NCBI GenBank assembly: GCA_036655355.1
Contig: JAVVQG010000002.1
Span: 186,001-250,000 of the forward strand
Direction of reading: 5' to 3'
DNA length: 64,000 bases
From: JAUNSR01 sp036655355
Lineage (GTDB): Bacteria > Bacteroidota > Bacteroidia > Bacteroidales > JAUNSR01
Part shown: positions 28,560-36,637 of the stretch, piece after piece
How the letters are laid out: each line of letters starts with the position of its first letter
How positions within the stretch are numbered: the first letter of the stretch is position 1
Made by a program: the position numbers and the translations under genes
The notes under the pieces: generated by a model
The model's database searches: none
The model's input: the letters and a program-made list of their open reading frames with translations, nothing else
Told to the model about the DNA's origin: nothing

Positions 28560-29447
28560 ATGAGAACATTATTATTTCTTCAGACAAATTCTATAATCTC
28601 AAAAGATATTATAGAATATGCTTTAGCTTTGGCCCAAGATTTAAATGTAAAAATCAAGTTCATTCACATCCATTATCCGGAGATTCTATATTCTGCAAGT
28701 TTAGCTACAAACATGGAATTGTTCCAAAGTCCCTCTAGACATGGAGAGCTATCAATGGAAGAGATACAGCAAACTGAAAAATTATTAGAGGAGTTAAAAG
28801 GTGAAGGTAAAATTGATACGGAAGTGCATTTCGAATATTTCACAGGTGTTCCGGAAGTGATTCTAAAATCAAAACTTCTAAAAGGAGAGTTTGACATGAT
28901 AGCTATCTATAATGAATTTTTCACCTCCGGAATGAATCCATATCAACCTTTGAAAAACATCATTAAAAACATGAGATGCCCGATATGGGTAATACCCGAT
29001 GCATCCTACAAAGGAATATCCACGGTTCTCTACTCCACAGATTATCAGGAACAGGACGTAAAAAGCATAAAACTACTATTTCAGATTATTGGGAGTAACA
29101 TAAAGAAGTTAACTTTCTTACATCTTACAGAAAGAGTGGATTTTCACCAGAGAATTATAAGTATTGGATTTAAAACATACTTGAGTAATGAGCTGCAATC
29201 AAAAATTTTTTCATCTCTTGTTATAAATACAAATGAAAATAAGACCATCCCTGAATATTTCCAAAAAGTTATAGAAAAAGATAAGAATACGCTTATTGTG
29301 GCGTTAAAGGAGAATAAAAACATTTTCCAAAAAGTTTTCTACAGAAGTTTTACTACAAAACTTCTAAAAGGAATTGAAGAGTTAGTCTTAATCCTTCATT
29401 CAGAAGGAGATTTCCCTACTCAAGAAGAGGAAGAAGATGAATTCTAA
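28560..29447 (+). CDS. Tandem-domain USP-like protein, paralogue 1
   Basis: 295 residues, cytosolic. It resembles a pair of universal-stress-protein (adenine-nucleotide alpha-hydrolase-like) domains. Domain 1 starts MRTLLFLQTNS, runs through VKIKFIHIHYP and closes with RCPIWVIPDASY; domain 2 starts at VLYSTDYQEQD and closes with LVLILHSE. The usual USP nucleotide motif (GxxGxxxxG-S/T) is not seen, so ATP binding is doubtful. The tail is very acidic (EEEEDE). A clear paralogue lies at 33229 on the other side of the IS110 element. It is followed by a ZIP transporter on the same strand, which hints at a stress or metal role; that is inference. Confidence 0.65.
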   Translation: MRTLLFLQTNSIISKDIIEYALALAQDLNVKIKFIHIHYPEILYSASLATNMELFQSPSRHGELSMEEIQQTEKLLEELKGEGKIDTEVHFEYFTGVPEVILKSKLLKGEFDMIAIYNEFFTSGMNPYQPLKNIIKNMRCPIWVIPDASYKGISTVLYSTDYQEQDVKSIKLLFQIIGSNIKKLTFLHLTERVDFHQRIISIGFKTYLSNELQSKIFSSLVINTNENKTIPEYFQKVIEKDKNTLIVALKENKNIFQKVFYRSFTTKLLKGIEELVLILHSEGDFPTQEEEEDEF

Positions 29448-29500
29448 ATTCAATGGTAAACTCATAAAATAAAGGAAGGATTTCATCCCGGAGAAAGAGT

Positions 29501-30295
29501 ATGGATTTAAGACTATATCAGGCTTTTCTTATCGCTTTCATGGCAGGTCTATCTTTAGTCCTGGGAGGAATCTTTCCTTTAGTTCTTAAGTACAAGAAAA
29601 AAGAAATTCTCCCTGTCGTTCTCAGTTTTACGGCGGGGATTATGATTTATGTAGCATTTGTAAAGTTTCTTTTTAACGGAACGTTAGAACTTGGAAATTT
29701 TTATTCCGAATCAAGATCATTTGAATTAGCATCAATCGGGTTCTTCATCGGCTTACTTATTACTGTACCCATGGATATGATATTGCTTATATTCCAACGA
29801 AAATTCAGGGTGCCCAAAGTCGTTCCTATCGATAGAAAAAAACATATTGAGTATCAGCTTTTCTTATTAATATTCGTTTCTATTACCATTCACAACTTCG
29901 TAGAAGGAATAGCAACTTTTCTTACTTATTTTAGCGAGAAAGAAGTCGCTATTCCGGTTATCCTCTCTATTATAGCACACAACATTCCGGAAGGAGCTGT
30001 CATTACAATGGTGATTTTCAAAAAAACAAAGCGAAAGGATAAAGCAATTATTTTTTGTTTCATAACAGCTCTAGCTGAACCGTTAGGAGCTATCAGCACC
30101 TATTTTTTCCTGCATGAAACATTAAATCCCGCTCATATTGGAATTGTCAAGGCCTTTCTTGCCGGTTTACTAATAAATACAGCTTTAGATGAGTTAATCC
30201 CGGGTGCAGATATGAAAGGGAACCATCGATTATCAATGAAAGGCATCATTGCAGGAATGTTATTTATAGGCATTCTTCTAATAATTTCCCATTAA
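29501..30295 (+). CDS. ZIP-family divalent metal transporter
   Basis: 264 residues, about eight membrane helices. The two signature helices are present: HNFVEGIATF and HNIPEGAVITM, whose His, Asn and Glu residues form the metal site in ZIP proteins such as ZupT. SFTAGIMIYVAFV near the start and FLAGLLINTALDELIP near the end are also family blocks. ZIP proteins let Zn2+, Fe2+, Mn2+ or related ions into the cytosol; the metal is not told by the sequence. The last bases overlap the stop of the converging two-helix membrane protein gene by 4 bp. It stands 53 bp after the USP-like gene and may form an operon with it. Confidence 0.88.
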   Translation: MDLRLYQAFLIAFMAGLSLVLGGIFPLVLKYKKKEILPVVLSFTAGIMIYVAFVKFLFNGTLELGNFYSESRSFELASIGFFIGLLITVPMDMILLIFQRKFRVPKVVPIDRKKHIEYQLFLLIFVSITIHNFVEGIATFLTYFSEKEVAIPVILSIIAHNIPEGAVITMVIFKKTKRKDKAIIFCFITALAEPLGAISTYFFLHETLNPAHIGIVKAFLAGLLINTALDELIPGADMKGNHRLSMKGIIAGMLFIGILLIISH

Positions 30296-30813
30296 TTCCT
30301 TACTTGAGAAAGATCCAAGTCCAAAAATTTGGTAACATGCACTAAAGAAATCGGACGCATTCCTGCATCATAATAATAAAAAAGTTGAGAATACACCTTA
30401 TTGTGTTTCTTATTAAACCACACTTCAAGACACAATGGAGAATCTATCGTTGTTTTAAGCTTTAAAATCTCATTTATTTTGTTTTCAGAGATCAAATCAA
30501 CAGCCTCTTGTTGGTACAACGTGTCCAAACTAATCCGTATAGGTTTAATCCGGGACATGGTACTTTTAATAACAAAATAACTTCTCTCTTTCGCCAACAA
30601 TACGACAACACAGATAAGGATGATTGCACTTCCTAAAATCGTCATAAGAAAAGATTCACCTCCACTTATTTTTGCTTCCCAGCCTCCGAACCAAATCAAA
30701 GCCATTCCTAGAAGGAAAAACATAGCAGGAACCAATGGTGGGATAAAATGCCGTTGAATCTCACCTTCGCTTAGTTGTTCTATTTTGTCCGGAACTTTTA
30801 AGAATGTTGTCAT
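30292..30813 (-). CDS. Two-helix membrane protein of unknown function, paralogue 1
   Basis: 173 residues. Cytoplasmic N terminus (MTTFLKVPDKIEQLSEGE), two membrane helices at about 27-45 and 53-74, then a soluble domain of about 100 residues beginning near the conserved MSRIKPIRISLD and ending LDLDLSQVRN. I do not recognise the family. It is a clear paralogue of the next gene upstream (30883-31383), sharing the MTTFL-x-[VI]PDKI start, WFGG-[WR]-EA between or before the helices, RIKP, LxLE-[LV]W and PI-[ST]-LV. The spacing to that gene is 69 bp on the same strand, pointing to tandem duplication and perhaps a heteromer. Confidence 0.65.
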   Translation of the reverse strand: MTTFLKVPDKIEQLSEGEIQRHFIPPLVPAMFFLLGMALIWFGGWEAKISGGESFLMTILGSAIILICVVVLLAKERSYFVIKSTMSRIKPIRISLDTLYQQEAVDLISENKINEILKLKTTIDSPLCLEVWFNKKHNKVYSQLFYYYDAGMRPISLVHVTKFLDLDLSQVRN

Positions 30814-30882
30814 AATATAATATCTATGTATTCATTCGAATATAATCTTTATCATTAACAGCTAGAACATAAAGTATCTTTA

Positions 30883-31383
30883 TTAACTCTCAGACTCTTT
30901 GGGAAATACACCGACTAGAGTGATAGGACGCCGTAAAGAATTAACAGATTCGTACAATTGAGCATAAACCTTGTCATGCCCCTCTTTACTCCATAATTCA
31001 AGAAACAACGAGCCGGGAGTAGTGGTCGTTCTTTTAAGGATATCCTTTAATTGACCGTTTTCAAACAATTCGAGAATCACATCTTTATCAATCAGATCTA
31101 GATTGACTATTTGAGGTTTGATCCGACCTCTCGGAGCTGCTATTACAAAGTATTCTCGAGGCGTCAATAACAATATCAACCCTATTACACCTAATATAAT
31201 GCCGATTAAGGTGAAATAATAAGTCGACTCAATACCAAGAAAGGCCTCTCGTCCACCAAACCATAAAAAAGGTGTGGCTAATAGGATTAGAAATATAGCA
31301 GGTAAAGGTGAAATTCTTTTTTTCTTTATTTCTCCTTTGCTAAGTTCTTGAATCTTATCCGGTATGGTCAAAAATGTTGTCAT
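30883..31383 (-). CDS. Two-helix membrane protein of unknown function, paralogue 2
   Basis: 166 residues with the same plan as its neighbour: MTTFLTIPDKIQELSKGEI, helices at about 28-47 and 54-76 separated by WFGGREAFLGIE, then RGRIKPQIVNLDLID and a soluble domain with LFLELWSKEGHDKVYAQLY. The two proteins differ enough to have separate roles. No catalytic motif is visible. It is transcribed away from the IS110 element; copy B of the palindromic repeat lies 137 bp upstream of its start. Confidence 0.65.
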   Translation of the reverse strand: MTTFLTIPDKIQELSKGEIKKKRISPLPAIFLILLATPFLWFGGREAFLGIESTYYFTLIGIILGVIGLILLLTPREYFVIAAPRGRIKPQIVNLDLIDKDVILELFENGQLKDILKRTTTTPGSLFLELWSKEGHDKVYAQLYESVNSLRRPITLVGVFPKESES

Positions 31384-31519
31384 CTATAAATATATAAGGA
31401 TTATTGAATAACATTCTCCTAGTTAAGAAGTTTTACTACTATTCTGTAATTTAAACAGTTTACGCGCTAAAAATGTTTATTTAGAAAGTAAGTATTTGTG
31501 AGAAACAACACGTTATCTA

Positions 31520-31622
31520 GAATGAAATCTCCATAGCTCCCTTAATGATGAGATAGCCAACAAATGGTATATAGATGGCGTATTTGACCCAAATGTAAAA
31601 AATAAATTATATACAAATGAAA
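31520..31622 (+). repeat. Palindromic dispersed repeat, copy B, with a partial second unit
   Basis: 103 bp similar to copies A (24021) and C (58851), with the core GGTATATAGATGGCG and the end ATACAAATGAAA. A second, shortened unit follows at once: AAATGAAATCTCCATA recurs from 31616 and drifts away after about 45 bp (ATACCCAAC also recurs). Copy B fills most of the 314-bp gap before the IS110 transposase, starting 178 bp before its ATG. In the rest of that gap (31384-31519) I see only AT-rich DNA. Confidence 0.8.
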
Positions 31623-33080
31623 TCTCCATAACCTAAAAGGATACCCAACATGATATATATGTAACTTTGTTCCGTTACACTCCAATACCTTGATAATATG
31701 GGAACAACGGCAAACAAAGACAACAGCAAACAAGTAAGTTTTGAACAACTGATAAGTTGTGGCTGTGGCATAGATGTACATGAGAATCTGATCGTAGCCA
31801 GCATAAACAACGGAGACGACAGAACGATAGAAACCAGGCATTTCGATGCCTACACGAGTTCTTTGACAGAGTTAAGAGATTGGTGCAAAAGCCAAGGAGT
31901 TACCCATATTGCCATGGAGAGCACCGGAATCTACTGGGTTCCCGTGTTCAATATTCTGGAGGATGATTTTGAGATCGTATTGGTAAATGCACGCCACGTA
32001 AAAGGTGTTCCGGGTCATAAAACAGACAAAAAGGATAGTGTGTGGCTAAGCAAACTCCTTATCAGCGGCTTACTCAAGAGTAGTTTTATTCCTCCTCAAG
32101 ATATCCGCACGCTGCGAGATTTGGTCCGATATAAAGATAAGGTGATTGCAACGATAGCGGCGGAGAAGAATCGAGAGATAAAATTGCTAGAGAGCTGCAA
32201 TTTTAAATTAAGTACGGTTTTTAATGACGTTTTTGGTGTTAGTGCCCAAAAGATTATAGAGGATCTAATTGATGGGAAAACGGATATTGACTCATTGATG
32301 CTTCACGTTCATAAGAAAGTAAAGGCAGATCGAGAGGATATTCGTAAGGCATTGATGGGAAAGATGACTCCGACCATGCGGTCTTTATTGAGAACCGTAC
32401 AAAAAAACATTCGGAATCAAGAAAACATTATTTCGGATTTGGATGTACTTATCGAAGAGCAAATTCAAAAGTATAAGGTTGAATTGGATCTTCTACAGAG
32501 TATTCCGGGAGTGGGACGTGATACGGCCATCAAACTGATCAGTGAAATCGGAGTGGATATGAGTAAGTTTGAAACCGACCAGCATTTTAGTAGTTGGGCC
32601 GGAATGAGTCCCGGCAATAATGAAAGTGCCGGTAAAAAAAAAGTGTAAGAACGAACCATGGTAATAAATATGTCCAAACCCTTTTGGTAGAGAGTGCGTG
32701 GGGGGCGACCCGTTGCAAGGATGGCTTTTTTAAGCGAAGGTTTGAATCTTTAGTTGGACGGCGAGGTGCAAAAAAGGCACTTTATGCAGTGGCCCGTAGT
32801 ATCGGTGTGGCAGCCTACCATGTATTGGAAAGATTAGAGCCGTACAAGGAACCTGAATTGCATACGAATCCAAAGAAAAAGGAGCGTAAAGTCAAGAATC
32901 ATATAAAGCGGTTGGAAGAGATTGGATTTGAAGTTAGTATTAAAGAAAAAGCAATCACAGACACCCTTTAAAAAATACTTTACAGAAAGAAACCGACCAA
33001 TTCGGATTAGAACTAATACAATATCATTGAGGTCGAATTTTTACTGGAGGATCTTAAAATGGTAACCCGTAAATGAAATT
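31616..33080 (+). mobile_element. IS110-family insertion sequence (ends approximate)
   Basis: An IS110-type DEDD transposase gene with non-coding flanks. The exact ends cannot be set, since IS110 elements lack the usual inverted repeats. As a working guess the limits are the two AAATGAAAT sites at 31616-31624 and 33071-33079, which flank the gene as direct repeats. The 3' flank contains a possible RNA stem (CGACC near 32985, GGTCG near 33030). IS110 elements encode a structured bridge RNA in one non-coding end; here it could lie in the left part (shared with repeat B) or the right flank. Confidence 0.45.
31698..32971 (+). pseudogene. IS110-family transposase, frame broken at an A9 run
   Basis: Frame 1 codes 316 residues to a TAA at 32646-32648; the rest of the protein is in another frame up to 32971. 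The break is at nine A's (32634-32642). A tenth A, or a -1 slip on the run, restores GKKKSVRTNHGNKYVQTLLV, the normal IS110 sequence, and a protein of about 424 residues. The RuvC-like DEDD domain shows GCGIDVHENLIV (first Asp), MESTGIYWVPVF (Glu) and HKTDKKDSVWLSKLL (late Asp). The C-terminal transposase_20 domain has LLQSIPGVGRDTAIKLISEIG and the conserved FSSWAGMSPGNNESAGKK. This may be a dead copy, a homopolymer sequencing error, or expression by slippage on the A run, which some insertion sequences use. Confidence 0.85.
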
Positions 33081-33084
33081 GATC
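33066..33084 (+). repeat. 19-bp repeat, copy 2 (CCCGTAAATGAAATTGATC)
   Basis: 18 of 19 bases match 12922-12940. It lies in the 257-bp gap right of the IS110 transposase, near the likely right end of the element. The rest of this gap holds a small hairpin around 33125-33140 (GTGCTGAAGCAC) and no gene. Confidence 0.4.
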
Positions 33085-33228
33085 CCAAGGCAGGATAAGC
33101 ACCTAACATTGTTGCAAAGCAAAAGTGCTGAAGCACGAAAATGAAAATTTAATCTCTTAACCTGTTGAATATTAATCATGTTTTAATACCGGAGGGAAGA
33201 ACGTTTCTCTCCACAAAGTTATATATAA

Positions 33229-34098
33229 ATGAAAACCTTAGTATACCTTCAAAACAATACTTTTGAATCTATTCAAACATTAGAATATATAGTCGATCTA
33301 GCTCAATTTCTTAAAGTTGAACTTAAAATCATTCACATCCAATTTCCGGACACGGTAATTGCTCATTTTGATTCAAGAAATCAATTATTTACTCCTCCAC
33401 ACCTCTATGCGTCCAAAAAACAGGAATTTATATCCCAGACTACTAAAAATTCAAGGTTATTGTTAGAAAAGGGGAAGATTAAAAAAAACATCCCTTTCGA
33501 ATATTATTCTGGGATGCCCTCAGATATTCTGAGTTATCTTTACAGCATCGACTATTTTGACATGTTGCTCCTTGAAAATGAATCTGCCAAAGTTTCAACT
33601 TTTCCTTATCAATCGATTAAAGAGATTATAAGAACAATTAAATGTCCCATCTGGGTTATTCCGGAGAATCTAACTTTTTCACCTTTAAAGGAGTTTTCTT
33701 ATATGACCGATTATCAAGAGGAAGATGCGCTCGCGATAAAATTCATATTCGATCGATTTCAGGATTCCATATCTACCATAAAGATCACTCACTTCTCTAT
33801 ACATAACAGTTTTGAGGAGGAAATCGAACGTTTAGGGTTTGAAACTATTTTAAAGGAGATGTATGATGAAGTTGATTTCAAATCTATTCTCTATATTCAA
33901 GACAAAGAGGAAAATCTTTCTTTGACGATAAGGAACTGGGTAGAAAAAGAAATTCCCGGTGTGATTGTTTCTCTAAAAGACAATAAAAAATTCATGCAAA
34001 GAGTATTCTACAAAAGTTTCATTAATGCTCTTTTGTCCCAAGATAAAGCACCTGTACTAATTCTACATAGAGAGAATTTCATTCAAGATTCAATTTAA
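33229..34098 (+). CDS. Tandem-domain USP-like protein, paralogue 2
   Basis: 289 residues, colinear with the protein at 28560. Shared points: MKTLVYLQNN start, LKIIHIQFPD, FEYYSGMPSDIL, KCPIWVIPENL at the end of domain 1, TDYQEEDALAIKFIF at the start of domain 2, and VSLKDNKKFMQRVFYKSF then PVLILHRE at the end. The two differ at many positions, so the duplication is not recent. Like paralogue 1 it lacks a clear USP nucleotide loop. It stands alone on this strand between the IS110 element and a converging flavodoxin-like gene (5 bp between the two stops). Confidence 0.62.
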   Translation: MKTLVYLQNNTFESIQTLEYIVDLAQFLKVELKIIHIQFPDTVIAHFDSRNQLFTPPHLYASKKQEFISQTTKNSRLLLEKGKIKKNIPFEYYSGMPSDILSYLYSIDYFDMLLLENESAKVSTFPYQSIKEIIRTIKCPIWVIPENLTFSPLKEFSYMTDYQEEDALAIKFIFDRFQDSISTIKITHFSIHNSFEEEIERLGFETILKEMYDEVDFKSILYIQDKEENLSLTIRNWVEKEIPGVIVSLKDNKKFMQRVFYKSFINALLSQDKAPVLILHRENFIQDSI

Positions 34099-34103
34099 CT
34101 TCC

Positions 34104-34712
34104 TTATTCGGGCATTTTACCCGGAATATGTGAATCACAGGAATTAATCAAACAATCCAAAGCAATTTTGAGTTCCAATTGACTTTCCTTGGTTAAGCCG
34201 TTTAAAGCTTGTTTCTGAGGTAATAAAAGGTTAAACTTAATTTCAGCATTTAAATCTTTTAATATTTTACGATAGGAATCACCATCCATTTCTACTTTAT
34301 TACTCTTGTGAAGAAGTTTTTCTATTTCAGAATCAAGTCGAATAATTCCGAACTGTTTTCTACAGCTATACGTTTTCAGATTTCCCTCAATCAAATTAAA
34401 CATAAATTCCTTGGTAAATACAGAATCAAGAAAATTATCGAGTTCCGGAGGTAGAGCGTCATTCTTTGAGGAAGTAATCACTATAACCTTATCTGCTTTT
34501 AAAATTTCTCTTTGTTGTAAGAGGCGTGAAGCAGAAAGAGCCATTGATAAGGATTTTTTTTCTTCAGATACACGCTCTTTCAACAAATCTTCCCTAAGAT
34601 CGCGAACTATATAACTTATTTCTTTACTCTGCAATTCATTTAGTATAAATGACATCAATTCACCTCGTTCTTCATCTTCGGGAAAACGAGCATATATAAT
34701 TAATAAATCCAT
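34104..34712 (-). CDS. Possible flavodoxin-fold NAD(P)H oxidoreductase-like protein
   Basis: 202 residues from MDLLIIYARF at 34712; an in-frame ATG at 34736 is also possible. The opening strand LLIIYARFPEDEERGELMSF and the block ADKVIVITSSKNDALPPELDNFLDSVF have the shape of the FMN-dependent azoreductase / quinone reductase fold, where the second block is 'D-xxVxxxPmYNFgiPxxLKxwiDrv'. The key residues are only partly kept and the C-terminal half is not recognisable, so FMN binding is uncertain. It converges with the USP-like gene. AT-rich like its neighbours. The 258-bp gap to the fasciclin gene holds no visible gene. Confidence 0.4.
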   Translation of the reverse strand: MDLLIIYARFPEDEERGELMSFILNELQSKEISYIVRDLREDLLKERVSEEKKSLSMALSASRLLQQREILKADKVIVITSSKNDALPPELDNFLDSVFTKEFMFNLIEGNLKTYSCRKQFGIIRLDSEIEKLLHKSNKVEMDGDSYRKILKDLNAEIKFNLLLPQKQALNGLTKESQLELKIALDCLINSCDSHIPGKMPE

Positions 34713-34994
34713 AATATATTTTTCTATATAAAACAACTTCCATTATGAAATAGTTTAATCAAAAGGTCCTACCTTGAATTGAAATAAACTTCAAAACCAT
34801 AATTACACAACATTCTAATCCTTTTGCTACAGCAGCTAGCCATAATTCCCGACATGCAATTCGTAATAGCAATAAATATTAAAAAAAGGTGTTAGCGAAC
34901 AGTTTTTCTGAACCATTCTTTTATTGGCTATGTTTGATTCATTAAAGGGTAATTTATACCCGTTAATGTTTCACTTAAAACAACGATAAAGAGT

Positions 34995-35906
34995 ATGTTA
35001 AAACAGAAATGGTATTTTTTGCTGATGCTTTTGCTGCCGCTCGGATTTGCAGCATGTGATGATGACGATGATGACAATTACATCGTAATAAGTGGAAATA
35101 TTTGGAATGCCGTTCAAGATGACCAACGGTTGAGTACGTTGGAATCTGCGATTGATGCCGCCGATCTTGAAGGCAGTTTACAGAACGGGAATGCCACGCT
35201 GACCGTATTTGCTCCCGTAAACAGTGCTTTTGCGTCATTACCGGAAGGAACGCTGAACATGTTGTTGGCTGATCCGTCCGGACTTCTGAAACAAGTGTTG
35301 TTGTATCACGTAGTGGATGGCCAATATGCGCCTTCTCAATTAAAAAACGGAACCACCCTTACTTCCCTTAATGGTGCTACATTGGCCATCACACACAAAG
35401 ATGGTCGCATTCGGGTAAATAATACGGCTATCAGTGAACCGATCTACACGTCGAATGGAGTAGTATATCTAATCGACGAGGTGTTGATTCCACCTGCAGA
35501 TATTTGGGATGTAATTGAGGAAAGTACTCAGTTGAGCACATTGGAAACAGCCATTGAGGCCGCAAACCTTGAAGATGCGTTGGAAGATGAATCCGCTTCG
35601 CTTACTGTTTTTGCTCCTGTAAACAGTGCTTTCGCCGCTTTACCTGCGGGAACCTTAGAAGCTTTGTTAGCCGATCCGACTGGAAAATTAACACAGATTC
35701 TATTGTATCATGCCGTTAATGGCGAATATGCGCCTGCCCAGTTGAAGAATGGAATGACACTGACTACGCTTAACGGCGCCACTTTGGCCGTAACACAGGT
35801 TAACAACACGTTATATGTGAACAATGTAGCTTTGAGCGCTCCTATTTATACTACGAACGGTATTATTTATATGATTAATTCTGTATTGCTACCACCTTCA
35901 GAATAA
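34995..35906 (+). CDS. Surface lipoprotein with two fasciclin (FAS1) domains
   Basis: 303 residues. Signal peptide with lipobox GFAAC (Cys20) followed by six Asp in a row, a strong form of the acidic surface-export signal of Bacteroidetes lipoproteins. Two FAS1 domains follow: about 33-165 and 168-303. Both carry the FAS1 block LTVFAPVNSAFA and the later LLYHxV-[ND]G-x-YAP block, and both end with VYLIDEVLIPP or IYMINSVLLPP. The two halves are very alike, which points to an internal duplication. FAS1 proteins act in adhesion, polymer binding and matrix. It is a single-gene unit with its own terminator. Confidence 0.92.
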   Translation: MLKQKWYFLLMLLLPLGFAACDDDDDDNYIVISGNIWNAVQDDQRLSTLESAIDAADLEGSLQNGNATLTVFAPVNSAFASLPEGTLNMLLADPSGLLKQVLLYHVVDGQYAPSQLKNGTTLTSLNGATLAITHKDGRIRVNNTAISEPIYTSNGVVYLIDEVLIPPADIWDVIEESTQLSTLETAIEAANLEDALEDESASLTVFAPVNSAFAALPAGTLEALLADPTGKLTQILLYHAVNGEYAPAQLKNGMTLTTLNGATLAVTQVNNTLYVNNVALSAPIYTTNGIIYMINSVLLPPSE

Positions 35907-35925
35907 CGCTGATCGCATCGAATAC

Positions 35926-35980
35926 AATCCCTCTTTTCTAACTCCTAGCCGGTGGAAGAAAAGAGGGATTTTTATTTATT
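35926..35980 (+). terminator. Terminator of the fasciclin gene
   Basis: 13-bp perfect stem AATCCCTCTTTTC / GAAAAGAGGGATT followed by TTTATTTATT, 20 bp after the stop. Confidence 0.85.
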
Positions 35981-36075
35981 CCTCTTAAAGAGCTTATGAG
36001 CGAAATAGGGTAACAGTAAATAAACTATTCCAAATAGCAACCTGTTATTCTTTTAAGTACTAAAACATTAAGCAT

Positions 36076-36579
36076 ATGAAAAAGATTATCTTGACTTTTG
36101 CTCTCCTATTTATGGTCGTGGCAATAACACATGCCATTACATTTAGAGAAGCATTCGAACGTATTGCCCAATTGCCCAATTTACCTGGAGTAACAGAGGA
36201 TATAACGGTGGATTTAGAAAACGGGTGGCTTAAATCTCTTCCTTTAGAGAAAGGCATAACCGCTTACAAAATCCACGAAGTAGGATCAGAATAGACAATT
36301 TATTACGGAAGTAAGGTTGCAGAAATAGTAAATGAACTTCCAAAAGAGAAAATAATATGCTCTTCCACTAATACTAAAAATTTAATTTACATATATGCCA
36401 CCCCGATTTCTGGTTACAATTATGAAATTCTGATACTTATTGACATGGCTGTACCCGGTAAAACGGTTGCCGTCATCGGAGAAGTTCAAGCGCCCATAAT
36501 TGAAGCAATAAAGGAGGGAAACATAATACTGGAGAATAATAAAATCACAGTGGAAGTACCATTAATAATATGCGAATAG
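36076..36579 (+). pseudogene. Small secreted protein gene interrupted by in-frame TAG
   Basis: An ATG at 36076 opens 72 codons and stops at TAG (36292-36294). The same frame then goes on without a break for another 94 codons to TAG at 36577, giving 166 residues if the inner stop is read as an amino acid. The first part has a signal peptide (MKKIILTFALLFMVVAITHA) and FREAFERIAQLPNLPGVTE. The second part reads as a normal protein (VAEIVNELPKEKI, ILIDMAVPGKTVAVIGEVQA). The even codon pattern on both sides and no frame change argue for one point nonsense mutation. It resembles small secreted proteins common in Bacteroidales (possibly the DUF6108 type, from memory); function unknown. Confidence 0.65.
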
Positions 36580-36637
36580 CTTCTCCCTAAAATTCAATCC
36601 CATTGTTTAAATAAGCTCGTAACGATTTAGTTTAATC

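Noticed and set aside
34995..35906. Acidic Asp run in the fasciclin protein as a metal-binding tail
   Set aside because: It directly follows the lipobox Cys, which fits the known surface-export signal of Bacteroidetes lipoproteins better.
23392..36294. Stop-codon reassignment or selenocysteine in this organism
   Set aside because: One case is TGA and the other TAG; normal genes here end with all three stops, and the expected residue at the TGA is Gly, not Cys or Sec.
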